Shown in pieces: positions 42,772 through 51,925 of a DNA stretch of 64,000 bases. Source of the DNA: Caproicibacterium amylolyticum. Its GTDB lineage: Bacteria; Bacillota; Clostridia; Oscillospirales; Acutalibacteraceae. The position numbers and the translations under genes were made by a program. The stretch lies in contig NZ_CP060696.1 of assembly GCF_014467055.1 (NCBI RefSeq), forward strand, positions 620,001-684,000, in the 5' to 3' direction. The notes below the pieces were generated by a model. It was not told the origin of the DNA, did no database searches, and saw nothing but the letters and a program-made list of their open reading frames with translations. How positions within the stretch are numbered: the first letter of the stretch is position 1; every line of letters begins with the position of its first letter.

Positions 42772-43002
42772 GTGGGTCAGCAGCTGATTATTGTCGGTTC
42801 TATTACCTATGCGATGAAGAGCCGCGAAATATTGTTTAACCATGGAATCAAGGCATATGTGGAGCGTCTGCCGCGTACACCGGATATGCCCGGCTGCGGT
42901 TACGGCGTTTTTGTTCCCAGCAGAACTGATGAAGCAGAAAAAATTCTGCGGGATGCCGGAGTGCACGTTTTGGGCCGCAGGGAGCGGGTGAGCAGGGGAT
43001 GA
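42772..43002 (+). CDS. DUF3343 protein, putative Se/S carrier-like
   Basis: A 76-residue protein of the DUF3343 family, sometimes annotated as a sulfur/selenium carrier-like protein. The pattern is beta1 LIIVGSITYAMKSREIL, then a Cys in PDMPGCGYGVFVP and a helix EAEKILRDAGV; the conserved Cys (about residue 43) could hold a persulfide or perselenide. GTG 42772 follows GAGAGGTG. It overlaps the start of the cysteine-desulfurase-like gene by 4 bases, strongly suggesting the two proteins work together. Confidence 0.8.
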   Translation: MGQQLIIVGSITYAMKSREILFNHGIKAYVERLPRTPDMPGCGYGVFVPSRTDEAEKILRDAGVHVLGRRERVSRG

Positions 43003-44144
43003 TTTACCTTGATAACGCTGCCACCACGTTTCCCAAGCCACCGCAGGTAACTTCTGCTGTACAGCAGGCTATCCTGCGCTATGGCGCAAATCCGGGGCGT
43101 GCCGGCCATAAAATGAGTCTGGAAACCGCGCAGGAAGTGTTCCGCGCAAGAGAAGAGGCCGCTGCGCTGTTTGGAGCACCCGGCCCGGAGGATGTTTCTT
43201 TTGTTCTGAACTGTACGCAGGCACTGAATATGGTGATTAAGGGAACAGTAAAGCCCGGCACCCATGTAGTGACATCCTGCTTGGAGCACAATGCTGTTAT
43301 GCGGCCGCTGGAAACTCTGCGCCAAAAAGGGATTATTACCTACACAGAGGCACAGGTTGTGCCGGGGGACAACGACGCAACGCTGGACGCTTTCCGTAAA
43401 GCGATGCAGGACAATACCTGCCTGTGCGTCTGCACACACGCTTCCAATGTGTGGGGGATTCGGCTGCCGGTGGAGCGGATAGCCGCGCTGTGCCACGCTT
43501 ACAAAGTCCCAATTTGCGTGGATTGTGCGCAGTCTGCGGGCGTAGTGCCGATTTCTATGACCGAAAATGGAATCGATTATTTGTGTGCACCGGGGCACAA
43601 AGGACTTTATGGGCCAATGGGAACCGGCCTGCTCCTTGCACAGGATGGTTCCAAACTGGACACAATTATTGAAGGCGGCACCGGCACCGCTTCAGAAAGT
43701 TTGGCACAGCCGGAGGGAACGCCGGAACGCTTTGAGAGCGGTACGATCAATGTGCCGGGAGTGATTGGTCTGCGTGCGGGAATTACCTTTGTGCGCAGTA
43801 AAACAACCCAACAGATCTACCGCCATGAAAGCGAGCTTGTCTGCGGGCTGTATGACAAACTAAAAACTTCCGGAAAAGTGACGCTGTATACACCACGTCC
43901 TGAGCCACCATATTTTGTACCGCTGCTTTCCTTTAATCTTCCCGGAAAGGGCTGTGAGGAGGTCGCGGCTGCGCTGGACCGGCAGGGTTTCGCCGTGCGC
44001 GCAGGGCTGCACTGTGCACCCAGAGCACACGATTTTTACGGAACACTGAATTGTGGGACTGTGCGGGTCTGCCCATCTGCGTTTACCAACCGGTCGCAGA
44101 TTGACGCATTTGCGCGCACAGTAGTGCGTATTGCATCCGTTTGA
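42999..44144 (+). CDS. Cysteine desulfurase-like class V aminotransferase
   Basis: A 381-residue PLP enzyme of the NifS/SufS family, which takes sulfur (or selenium) from cysteine (or selenocysteine) and hands it on as a persulfide. Typical features: IYLDNAATTFPKPPQV at the N-terminus, HNAVMRPLE, the THASNVWGI phosphate region, PICVDCAQSAG and the PLP lysine in CAPGHKGLYGPMGTG. GLHCAPRAHDFYGT, near the C-terminus, carries the active-site Cys and resembles the subgroup with RAGLHCAPLAH rather than IscS. Partner choice (DUF3343 directly upstream, 4-base overlap) suggests specialised sulfur or selenium delivery rather than general Fe-S assembly. Confidence 0.9.
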   Translation: MIYLDNAATTFPKPPQVTSAVQQAILRYGANPGRAGHKMSLETAQEVFRAREEAAALFGAPGPEDVSFVLNCTQALNMVIKGTVKPGTHVVTSCLEHNAVMRPLETLRQKGIITYTEAQVVPGDNDATLDAFRKAMQDNTCLCVCTHASNVWGIRLPVERIAALCHAYKVPICVDCAQSAGVVPISMTENGIDYLCAPGHKGLYGPMGTGLLLAQDGSKLDTIIEGGTGTASESLAQPEGTPERFESGTINVPGVIGLRAGITFVRSKTTQQIYRHESELVCGLYDKLKTSGKVTLYTPRPEPPYFVPLLSFNLPGKGCEEVAAALDRQGFAVRAGLHCAPRAHDFYGTLNCGTVRVCPSAFTNRSQIDAFARTVVRIASV

Positions 44145-44193
44145 TTTTTTGGTGAAAAGAAAAAGTGTTTTCCATAAAAATAAAAGAAAAAGA

Positions 44194-44221
44194 TTGCATA
44201 TCCTCTCTGATATGATAAAAT
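44194..44221 (+). promoter_or_regulatory. Promoter of cdaA-cdaR
   Basis: TTGCAT (44194-44199), 16 bases, TAAAAT (44216-44221). Confidence 0.5.
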
Positions 44222-44250
44222 TATAGCAGAGCAGGAAGGGAGGGATTGCC

Positions 44251-45150
44251 GTGGCCCAGTTGACAACGTTTTTTGAAAATTTTTTCGGAAATTTACAGAA
44301 TATTTTTATGAATTTCCGTTTTGTGGATGTAATTGACATCCTGCTGGTCACTATTGTTATCTACAATGCAATCAAATTAATGCGGGAAACCCGAGCGGGC
44401 CAGCTGGTAAAGGGCATCATTGTTGTACTGTGTGTTTGGATTTTAGCCACGACGGCGCATCTGTACATGACAACAACCCTGCTGACCTTTGTGATTCAGT
44501 ATGGACTGGTGTGCCTTGTGGTACTGTTTCAGCCGGAACTGCGCAGCGCATTGGAAAAAATGGGCCGCGGCAAAGTCAGCGGCGGCCTGCGCTCCATTTT
44601 CAGCGTACGCGCCAGCGAGGAAGAGGAGCAGCAAGAGCAGCTGCGCCGCGGCATTCTGGCGGTTGTGGAAGCCTGCGACGGTATGTCGCGCACCAAAACC
44701 GGTGCACTCATTGTTTTTGAACGTGCTACGAAACTTGGTGACATTGTGGACACCGGCACAGTAATTGAAGCAGTACCCAGTGTGCCGATTATCTGTAATG
44801 TGTTTTTTAACAAGGCACCTTTGCACGACGGTGCTATGGTGATGCGGGATGGCATGCTGTACGCGGCGGGATGTATTCTGCCGCTGACAAAGCGGAACAA
44901 CGACGTTGCCATTGAGCTAGGCACACGCCACCGTGCCGCAATCGGCATGAGTGAAAACTCGGATGCTGTTGTGGTGGTCGTTTCCGAAGAAACAGGCCAG
45001 ATTTCCATTGCACTGGGCGGCACGATTACCCGCAATTACACACGGGAATCCCTGCAGAATGAATTGAACAATCTGCTTCTGAACCAGGACACATCAAAGA
45101 ATAAGAGTACTTTCTTTGCGTCCATCAGGAGGCCGAAGAATGAAAAATAA
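44251..45150 (+). CDS. cdaA: Diadenylate cyclase
   Basis: Makes the second messenger c-di-AMP from two ATP at the membrane; c-di-AMP controls potassium and osmolyte balance and wall integrity. Three TM helices fill residues ~25-95, then the DAC domain (about 110-270) with catalytic motifs HDGAMV (DGA) and LGTRHRAAIGMSE (RHR). GTG 44251 follows GGAAGGGAGGG. The 299 residues match B. subtilis CdaA (273) with a short C-terminal tail. The cdaR gene overlaps its end by 11 bases; the usual third partner glmM is not adjacent here. Confidence 0.95.
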   Translation: MAQLTTFFENFFGNLQNIFMNFRFVDVIDILLVTIVIYNAIKLMRETRAGQLVKGIIVVLCVWILATTAHLYMTTTLLTFVIQYGLVCLVVLFQPELRSALEKMGRGKVSGGLRSIFSVRASEEEEQQEQLRRGILAVVEACDGMSRTKTGALIVFERATKLGDIVDTGTVIEAVPSVPIICNVFFNKAPLHDGAMVMRDGMLYAAGCILPLTKRNNDVAIELGTRHRAAIGMSENSDAVVVVVSEETGQISIALGGTITRNYTRESLQNELNNLLLNQDTSKNKSTFFASIRRPKNEK

Positions 45151-46456
45151 AGAGAAGAAGCCACATACGTTCCCCAAAAAAACAGAACAGGGTCGCCTGA
45201 AAGGCCTGTTTTACAACAACAAATTTGTTCTGATTCTGTCGGTTGTAATCGCTTTTATCATTTGGGTCGCGCTGGCATTTAACGACACCGAGCATTTTCC
45301 GAAGCGAATCAATGAGGTGCCAATCAGCGTGCAGCTTTCTGACGAAGCGCAGCAGCAGGGGCTGACTGTGTACTCTCCGACAAAGACAGACACTGTTTCA
45401 GTTACAATCAGCGGCAATACGCTGATTGTAAACCAGATTCGCAGCAGCGATATCGAAGTGGTGCCTATGAGTGTTTCACAGATTACCGCGCCGGGGGATT
45501 ACAAAATTGCATTGATGGGCAAAAACGTAAGTGCGCTTTCCAGTTTTGAATTCGTCAATATTTATCCTTCCGAGTGGACCGTTCACGTAGACCGCGCCGC
45601 AAAAAAGTCGTTTCCGATTAAGTTGCCTGCCAATATGGATAAAATCGACACCTCCGGCTACTACAGCCCGGGACCAACTGCAGATACGGAAAGTGTAACG
45701 ATTTCCGGTCCGGAAACGGAAGTAAACAAAATCGATCATGTTTCCATCGACTACAGCGCCGGCAGTACGGCGCTGACCGAAACAAAATCTGTACAGGCAC
45801 CGTTGGTGCTGTATGATTCCAGCGGAAATGTCATTACCCCCAGTCACTATGTGACCATGAGCATTTCGCAGGTGAATGTGACCATACAGGTCCAGCCGAA
45901 AAAGACCGTGAAAGTCCGCCCGACCTTTACCAATCAGCCTGCCGGACTTCAGATGGACCAGGACAGCGCCTTTACGGTTACGCCGGGCACTATTGAAATC
46001 GCCGGCCCGAAAGACACCCTGAGCAAAATTTCCGAAGTCAGCCTGGAGGCCATCGACTTTTCGCAGATCAACACCACGCACAACAGTTTTAATCAGCAGA
46101 TTTCACAGCTGCCGACTGGCTGTACAAATTTGAGCAGCGGCACAACAGCACAGGTCACGCTCAAAAATATGAGCCAGTATACATCAAAGGAAATTACGAT
46201 CACCAACTTTACCAAGATGAATGTACCGGATGGTATGACCGCGGCAATGGAGACCAAATCGCTGACAGTCAGCATTGTCGGCAAGGAAAGTGATATTGCT
46301 ACCCTTACGGACAGTAATATTACTGCGGCGGTGGACTTTTCCAATGTACAGGAAACAGGAACCACCAATGCGCCTGTTTCCATTAAAATTGGTGGCAACA
46401 AAAACTGCTGGGCCTACGGAACGTATCAGGCAAGCGTTACGCTGAGCAAAACTTAG
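45140..46456 (+). CDS. cdaR: YbbR-domain regulator of diadenylate cyclase
   Basis: A 438-residue single-pass membrane protein that binds and modulates CdaA. A basic N-terminus and TM helix (about 26-46, FVLILSVVIAFIIWVALAF) precede four extracellular YbbR beta modules (about 50-435), recognisable by repeats of VSVTISG / VTISGPETEVNKI / IEIAGPKDTLSKI / LTVSIVGKESDI. ATG 45140 follows AGGAGG at 6 bases and lies inside the cdaA end, so translation is coupled. A strong terminator lies about 190 bases downstream, beyond a dispersed repeat. Confidence 0.92.
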   Translation: MKNKEKKPHTFPKKTEQGRLKGLFYNNKFVLILSVVIAFIIWVALAFNDTEHFPKRINEVPISVQLSDEAQQQGLTVYSPTKTDTVSVTISGNTLIVNQIRSSDIEVVPMSVSQITAPGDYKIALMGKNVSALSSFEFVNIYPSEWTVHVDRAAKKSFPIKLPANMDKIDTSGYYSPGPTADTESVTISGPETEVNKIDHVSIDYSAGSTALTETKSVQAPLVLYDSSGNVITPSHYVTMSISQVNVTIQVQPKKTVKVRPTFTNQPAGLQMDQDSAFTVTPGTIEIAGPKDTLSKISEVSLEAIDFSQINTTHNSFNQQISQLPTGCTNLSSGTTAQVTLKNMSQYTSKEITITNFTKMNVPDGMTAAMETKSLTVSIVGKESDIATLTDSNITAAVDFSNVQETGTTNAPVSIKIGGNKNCWAYGTYQASVTLSKT

Positions 46457-46469
46457 CGCAATACGCCAA

Positions 46470-46640
46470 AGAGAAAAAGAATTACTTTCCGCTGCTTTCT
46501 TAGAAAGCAATCGCAGTGTAGCGCGCGCAGCGCCACGACCTTTCTTTTGACCTTATCCTAAGAAGTGCTCGCAGGTTTGGAAGCCTGCAAGTCAGGCACC
46601 CAAGGCCTTTTCCTTTTGAGCACTTTGTCAGCAATAACCC
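46470..46640 (-). repeat. Dispersed intergenic repeat, copy R3 (inverted relative to R1)
   Basis: Read on the minus strand, this stretch matches R1 over about 120 bases: GCGAGC-CTTCT, GGTCAA..GAAAGGTCGTGGCG, CTGCGCGCG, ACACTGCG, the hairpin TGCTTTC/GAAAGCA and GGAAAGTAATTCT. A further GCAGG/CCTGC hairpin lies at 46574-46591. Confidence 0.75.
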
Positions 46641-46642
46641 CT

Positions 46643-46692
46643 AAGCCGGACAGCAGCAGGCACTTTTCGCTTGCTGCTGTCCGGCTTTTTTG
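46643..46692 (+). terminator. Terminator of cdaA-cdaR
   Basis: AAGCCGGACAGCAGCA (46643-46658) with TGCTGCTGTCCGGCTT (46672-46687), T-run. Confidence 0.9.
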
Positions 46693-46733
46693 CTGTTTCA
46701 AGGCGAAATTTAGAAGAAAACTCGCTGAAAAGA

Positions 46734-46762
46734 TTGAATAAATACAAACAAAATGATAAAAT
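46734..46762 (+). promoter_or_regulatory. Promoter of recJ-relA
   Basis: TTGAAT (46734-46739), 17 bases, TAAAAT (46757-46762). Confidence 0.6.
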
Positions 46763-46867
46763 AATTTATCAGCCTTTTTTAAAATATGAACAAAATATGA
46801 CCGGATAAACAGAAGAACCGGCAGTAAATAATGAAGCTTTGCCGGTGAAAGGACGGGTGAACATCAG

Positions 46868-48958
46868 TTGGCACTGAAAAAATGGGAAGTTGCTTCTTAT
46901 GACCGGCAGACAGTGCGCGAAATTGCGCAGCAAACCGGCTTGCCGGCAGCTGCAGCCGCGCTGCTGCAGTCCCGCGGCTGCAAAACGGCTCAGGAAGCGG
47001 CAGACCTGATAAATGGAGCACCGCTGAGTGACCCGCTTCTGCTCAAAGATATGGATAAAGCGGTTGAACGAATCAACCGCGCAATCGAGGAATTTGAAAA
47101 AATCGCGGTTTATGGCGATTATGATGCGGATGGTGTAACAGCAACCTCTATTCTGTATTCCTATTTGGAATCCTGCGGCGCGGATGTTTCTTTTTACATC
47201 CCGGAGCGGGAGGGAGAGGGTTACGGCCTGAACCTCACTGCGGTGGAGACCCTGCACGAACGGCAGGTGGATTTGATTGTAACGGTGGACAACGGCATTT
47301 CTTCCCTTGCAGAGATTGCGCGTGCTGGGGAACTTGGCATGGATGTTGTGGTAACAGACCATCACCAGCCGCGTCAGGAACTGCCGGACGCAGTTGCAAT
47401 CGTTGACCCTTTTCGGGCGGATGACCACAGTGACTGCAACTGCCTGTGCGGCGCGGGATTGGCTTTTAAGCTGGTGCAGGCGCTGGAGGGGCCGGAGTCC
47501 GACCAGCAGCTTCTGTTGGAAACCTATGCCGACCTTTTGGCGGTTGGCACCATTGGCGATGTGGTGCCAATGGTTGGGGAAAACCGCACCTTCGTGAAAA
47601 AAGGCCTGCAGCTTCTGCCGCAGACCGACCGGCCGGGGTTGCGTGCTTTGCTGGAAAAGGCAGGACTGGAAGGGCACACGCTGACATCTGAAAACGTTGC
47701 GTTTGGTGTCGTTCCGCGCGTGAATGCGACCGGAAGAGTCGGCTCGCCGGAACGAGCAGTGCGCCTGCTGTTGAGTGAAGACCCGGAAGAAGCCTGCCCG
47801 CTAGCAGCAGATATCTGTGATGATAATGATTACCGCAGGCAGCTGGAAACAGAAATTTTGGAAAGTGCTCTGCAGCAGTTGCATCAGGAACCAGAGCGGA
47901 TGCTTGACCGCGTTTTGGTGGTAGAGGGGCGCGACTGGCATCATGGTGTAATCGGAATTGTGGCAAGCCGCATTACCGAGCGGTTTGGCAAGCCGTGCAT
48001 CGTACTTTCCACTAATGCGGAGGAAACCAAAGGTTCTGGCCGCAGCGTGGAGGGCTTTTCTTTGTTTCTAGCGGTTTCTGCATGTGCGGATTTACTGACA
48101 AAGTTTGGCGGCCACCCGATGGCTGCAGGGCTCACTATGCCGCCGGAAAATACTGCGGAGTTTCGGCGGCGCATCAACGCTTACGCTGCCACACAGGGAA
48201 CCATGCCGGTTCCAGTGCTGCATTTGGACGGCGCACTAAAGCCTGCGCGCCTCTCTTTGGAATTGCCGCGTGCGGCACAGATGCTGCAGCCATTTGGTAC
48301 CGGCAACCCCCGGCCGCTGTATGGTTTGCTGGGTGTGACCCTGCAGGAAATTCAGCCGGTAAGCAGCGGCAAGCACCTGCGCCTAATCTGTGTCAGTGCG
48401 GGGGTGCGGGTACGCTGCATGAAATTTGGTACCACGCTGGAGGCGTTCCCGTACAAAGTGGGCGATGTGCTTGACCTGGCCGTTGAACTGGAAGTCAATG
48501 AGTACAACGGACGGGAACTGCTGTCGGTCATTGTCCGTGATATGAAGCTCGCAGGGTGCAGAGCCGAAACACTGCTGGCGGGACAGGCGTTGTTTGAGAA
48601 AGCAGAACGCGGTGATCCGCTGACACCGGAGGAATTGACCGGATTAACACCTGACCGCACGGCCTGCGCGGGGCTGTACCGCACACTGCGTGCGTGCGGC
48701 GGCTACAGCGGCGGTGCGGAAAAGCTTTCCGGAATGGATTCCTCCATGCCGTTTGCACGTTTGCTGGTCTGCCTGGAGCTTTTTCGGGAACATGGCCTGA
48801 TACAGTTGGAAATGTTCGGCATGCAGTACACGGTCAAACTGTGTACTGCACAGGGAAAAGTAGATCTTTTCAACAGTGACTTTCTGCGGCGTTTAAAATC
48901 GCAGGTACAAACGGTACCGAATTTGCAGGGGAGCAATGAAAATTATGATGTGCGGTGA
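46868..48958 (+). CDS. recJ: Single-stranded-DNA-specific exonuclease
   Basis: A 5'-3' ssDNA exonuclease for recombination and repair. DHH-family catalytic motifs are intact: VYGDYDADGVTATSIL (about 78-93), VDNGISS, VVTDHHQP and the DHHA1 region GRDWHHGVIGIVASRI plus SGRSVEGFSLF. An OB-like C-terminal part follows (about 460-560) and the tail is short. TTG 46868 is used, about 13 bases after AAAGGACGGG; no better ATG exists nearby. The 696 residues are intermediate between E. coli (577) and B. subtilis (786). Its end overlaps relA by 23 bases. Confidence 0.94.
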   Translation: MALKKWEVASYDRQTVREIAQQTGLPAAAAALLQSRGCKTAQEAADLINGAPLSDPLLLKDMDKAVERINRAIEEFEKIAVYGDYDADGVTATSILYSYLESCGADVSFYIPEREGEGYGLNLTAVETLHERQVDLIVTVDNGISSLAEIARAGELGMDVVVTDHHQPRQELPDAVAIVDPFRADDHSDCNCLCGAGLAFKLVQALEGPESDQQLLLETYADLLAVGTIGDVVPMVGENRTFVKKGLQLLPQTDRPGLRALLEKAGLEGHTLTSENVAFGVVPRVNATGRVGSPERAVRLLLSEDPEEACPLAADICDDNDYRRQLETEILESALQQLHQEPERMLDRVLVVEGRDWHHGVIGIVASRITERFGKPCIVLSTNAEETKGSGRSVEGFSLFLAVSACADLLTKFGGHPMAAGLTMPPENTAEFRRRINAYAATQGTMPVPVLHLDGALKPARLSLELPRAAQMLQPFGTGNPRPLYGLLGVTLQEIQPVSSGKHLRLICVSAGVRVRCMKFGTTLEAFPYKVGDVLDLAVELEVNEYNGRELLSVIVRDMKLAGCRAETLLAGQALFEKAERGDPLTPEELTGLTPDRTACAGLYRTLRACGGYSGGAEKLSGMDSSMPFARLLVCLELFREHGLIQLEMFGMQYTVKLCTAQGKVDLFNSDFLRRLKSQVQTVPNLQGSNENYDVR

Positions 48959-51134
48959 AAAAACTTTTGACGGGCTGACGGCGCTGCTTTCACAGAGCGA
49001 ACATGAATACAATATGGAACTGATTCGCCGGGCGTATGATCTGGCGCTTTCCGCACATGGGGATCAGAAGCGGCTTTCCGGCACGCCCTATATTTCACAT
49101 CCGGTTGCGGTGGCGTGTATCCTTGTGGAACTGGGCATGGACAGCGAATGTGTTGCAGCCGGACTTTTGCACGACGTGGTAGAGGATACCAAAATCAGTC
49201 TGGATGAACTGCGCCGTATTTTCAGCGATGAAATAGCCGGATTGGTGGACGGCGTTACCAAAATCACGAAAATGGGGCGGATTCCGTACAATTCCCGCGA
49301 GGTGCAGCAGGCGGAAAATATCCGCAAGATGCTGATCGCGATGAGCGAGGACATCCGCGTCATTATCATTAAGCTGGCGGACCGTCTGCACAATATGCGT
49401 ACATCCGAGTACTGGACACCTGCTAAGCAGCGGGAAAAAGCGCTGGAGAGCATGGAAGTCTATGCGCCGATTGCGCACCGGCTGGGCATCCGCGCCATCA
49501 AAGAGGAACTGGAGGACCGTTCCCTGCGGATTCTGGACCCCTTCGCCTACAAGGAAATTGAGGACAGCCTTGCTCTGCGCAAGGATGAGCGCAATGAATT
49601 TATTGAAAAGACAAAAAAACTCATAGAGGACCGCATTTCCGGTTCAATTCCGAACGTCTATGTTTCCGGCCGTGTAAAGAGCATCAACGGTATTTACCGC
49701 AAGATGTTTGTGCAGGGCAGAAATATGGATGAAATTTACGATATTTACGCGGTGCGCGTCATTGTGGATACAGTGAATGACTGCTACAACGTGCTGGGCA
49801 TTGTACATGATATGTTCCGCCCGCTGCCGAACCGCTTTAAAGATTATATTTCCACCCCAAAGCCAAATATGTATCAGTCCCTGCATACAACTGTAATCGG
49901 TAAGGACGGCATTCCGTTTGAAATCCAGATTCGTACGTGGGAAATGCACCACACAGCGGAGTACGGCATTGCCGCCCATTGGAAATACAAACTTGGCATG
50001 ACGGATGCGCGTTCTGCGCGGGATGGTATGGAAAAGCGGCTGACATGGATTCGGCAGATTCTGGAGGATCAGAACAATTCTGCGGACGCAACCGATTTGA
50101 TTCACACCATCAAAAATGACCTGACACCGGATGAAGTGTATGTCTTTACACCGCGCGGGGATGTGATCAATTTGCCGGCCGGCAGTACCGTGATTGATTT
50201 CGCGTATGCCATTCACAGCGCAATCGGCAACCGCATGGTCGGTGCCAAGGTGGACAAACGCATGGTGCCGCTGACCACCCAGCTGAAAACCGGTCAGATT
50301 GTGGACATTGTTACCAGCAAGGAAACCAGAGGCCCCAGCCGCGATTGGCTGAAAATTGTAAAAACCAGCGAGGCGCGCAACAAAATCCGCACCTGGTTCA
50401 AAAAAGAAAAGCGCGATGATAATATTTTAGAGGGCCAAAACGAAGTTGAGCGCGAGTTTAAACGCAACGGCGTCACCATGACCGGTGAAGAACTGGAGTC
50501 GCTCCTGATGCGTTTGGGCGCAAAACAGAACTGTGCTTCAGTGGAGGATGTTTACGCGGCAATCGGCTACGGCGGCATTCAGCTTTGGAAGGTGATGCCC
50601 CGTATTAAGGAAGACTACCTGAAAACCCACCATCCGGAGCCGCCTAAAGAGCAGCCAAAGCCCCAGCAGACTGCAAAAAAGGCTGCCAGCGGTGTAATCG
50701 TAGACGGAATGGCCGACTGCCTTGTTAAATTTGCGCGCTGCTGCAACCCACTGCCCGGAGATGAGATTATCGGTTTTATCACCCGCGGCTACGGTGTATC
50801 CATTCACAAAAAGTCCTGCAGTAATGTGCCGCATCCAATCAGCGACGCGGCAGAGCCGGAGCGTTGGATTTCCGCACACTGGGCAGGTGAAGTGCAGGAG
50901 GAGTTCCAAACCACGCTGGAAATTGTGGCAGAGGACCGTTCCGGCCTGCTGGCGGATGTTACCCAGCAGCTGTTCAGCATGCACTTGTTTATTCATGCAC
51001 TGAATTCCCGCGAACTCAAGGACGGCCGTGCGGCCATTTCCGCAAGCATTACAGTAAACGGCCTTTCCCACTTACAGAGCATTATTGGCAGACTGGAGTC
51101 TGTTGACGGTGTGGAATCGATTCGCAGAACGTAA
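48936..51134 (+). CDS. relA: Bifunctional (p)ppGpp synthetase/hydrolase
   Basis: Makes and degrades the stringent alarmone (p)ppGpp. Domain order: HD hydrolase (about 25-180, YISHPVAVA, LLHDVVEDT, ADRLHNMRT), synthetase (about 235-350, SGRVKSINGIYRKM, YDIYAVRVIV, YQSLHTTVIG, EIQIRTWEMHHTAEYGIAAHW), TGS (about 395-455, VFTPRGDVINLPAGSTVIDFAY), the RCCNPLPGDEIIGF zinc-finger region and C-terminal ACT (about 665-730). The HD residues are intact, so hydrolase activity is expected. ATG 48936 lies inside the recJ end, with GGGGAG just upstream; ATG 48945 is an alternative. Confidence 0.95.
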   Translation: MKIMMCGEKTFDGLTALLSQSEHEYNMELIRRAYDLALSAHGDQKRLSGTPYISHPVAVACILVELGMDSECVAAGLLHDVVEDTKISLDELRRIFSDEIAGLVDGVTKITKMGRIPYNSREVQQAENIRKMLIAMSEDIRVIIIKLADRLHNMRTSEYWTPAKQREKALESMEVYAPIAHRLGIRAIKEELEDRSLRILDPFAYKEIEDSLALRKDERNEFIEKTKKLIEDRISGSIPNVYVSGRVKSINGIYRKMFVQGRNMDEIYDIYAVRVIVDTVNDCYNVLGIVHDMFRPLPNRFKDYISTPKPNMYQSLHTTVIGKDGIPFEIQIRTWEMHHTAEYGIAAHWKYKLGMTDARSARDGMEKRLTWIRQILEDQNNSADATDLIHTIKNDLTPDEVYVFTPRGDVINLPAGSTVIDFAYAIHSAIGNRMVGAKVDKRMVPLTTQLKTGQIVDIVTSKETRGPSRDWLKIVKTSEARNKIRTWFKKEKRDDNILEGQNEVEREFKRNGVTMTGEELESLLMRLGAKQNCASVEDVYAAIGYGGIQLWKVMPRIKEDYLKTHHPEPPKEQPKPQQTAKKAASGVIVDGMADCLVKFARCCNPLPGDEIIGFITRGYGVSIHKKSCSNVPHPISDAAEPERWISAHWAGEVQEEFQTTLEIVAEDRSGLLADVTQQLFSMHLFIHALNSRELKDGRAAISASITVNGLSHLQSIIGRLESVDGVESIRRT

Positions 51135-51139
51135 GTGAG

Positions 51140-51290
51140 TTACTTTGCCTTTACAGTAAAGTTTTCGCCAGCCTTGTTCACAAGGCTGCGGGTGTGGGTG
51201 GAACCCACGGTTTTGCCCTTAGCAACATAAGGAGCAGGTCTGGGCTGCAAGCCCAGGACCTTGCCCTTGTGCTAGAACTTATGAATATTT
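51140..51290 (+). repeat. Dispersed intergenic repeat, copy R4
   Basis: CAGTAAAGTTTTCGCCAGCC, hairpin AGCCTTGT-TC-ACAAGGCT, hairpin GTGGGT-GGAA-CCCAC, then TGGGCTGCAAGCCCA (the reverse complement of the module at 58.62 kb). The first part is nearly identical to 62.91 kb. It fills the gap between relA and the MBL gene. Confidence 0.75.
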
Positions 51291-51302
51291 TCAGGAGGCA
51301 CT

Positions 51303-51923
51303 ATGCAGATAGAATGTATTTCCGGCGGTCCGCTGCCAACCAACTGTTACCTGTTGACCGATGAGGAAACCGGCAAAACTGCGGTGATTGACCCCGGCTT
51401 TTACAATTCCCAGCTGGAAAAGGCTGTGCAGAAGCATCAGGTCGTGATGATTTTGCTGACGCACGGGCATTTTGACCATATCACAGGTGTGAAAAAACTG
51501 GCAGTCGAAACCGGCGCAAAAATTTATATGGATGCGGCGGACAGCGACTTTCCCATGAAGCCGGAGCTGAACCTGAGCAGCGCCATGGGGCTGGATGCAA
51601 TAGAACCATTTGTGCCGGATGTGCAGTTGCACGACGGCAGCACCATTGAGCTTGGCAGTCTGCAAATTAAAGTGATGCATACACCGGGGCATACACGCGG
51701 CGGGTGCTGCTACCTTGTGGGTGACACGCTTTTTTCCGGCGATACGCTGATGTGCGGCACTGTTGGACGCACAGATCTCCCGACCGGCAGTTACGAGGAG
51801 ATACGCAAGTCGGTGCAGAGGCTGCGTGACCTGCCAGGAGAATGGCGTGTGCTGCCCGGTCACGAGTTTGAAACCAAGCTCAGCTGGGAGCGGAGCAATA
51901 ATCCCTATATGGAAGCTGAGTAA
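51303..51923 (+). CDS. Metallo-beta-lactamase-fold hydrolase (glyoxalase II-like)
   Basis: A 206-residue MBL-fold enzyme. Metal ligands are complete: THGHFDHI (about 59-66), HTPGHTRGG (about 126-134), GDTLF with the bridging Asp (about 144) and the final His in LPGHE (about 188). The size and motifs match small bacterial glyoxalase II-like thioesterases acting on hydroxyacyl-thiols; the exact substrate is open. ATG 51303 follows CAGGAGG. It leads an operon with hemZ (2-base gap) and a nucleoside kinase. Confidence 0.9.
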   Translation: MQIECISGGPLPTNCYLLTDEETGKTAVIDPGFYNSQLEKAVQKHQVVMILLTHGHFDHITGVKKLAVETGAKIYMDAADSDFPMKPELNLSSAMGLDAIEPFVPDVQLHDGSTIELGSLQIKVMHTPGHTRGGCCYLVGDTLFSGDTLMCGTVGRTDLPTGSYEEIRKSVQRLRDLPGEWRVLPGHEFETKLSWERSNNPYMEAE

Positions 51924-51925
51924 AA

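Noticed and set aside
46769..47677. 302-codon minus-strand frame opposite recJ
   Set aside because: Antisense shadow of a well-supported gene, and the composition is atypical for a protein.
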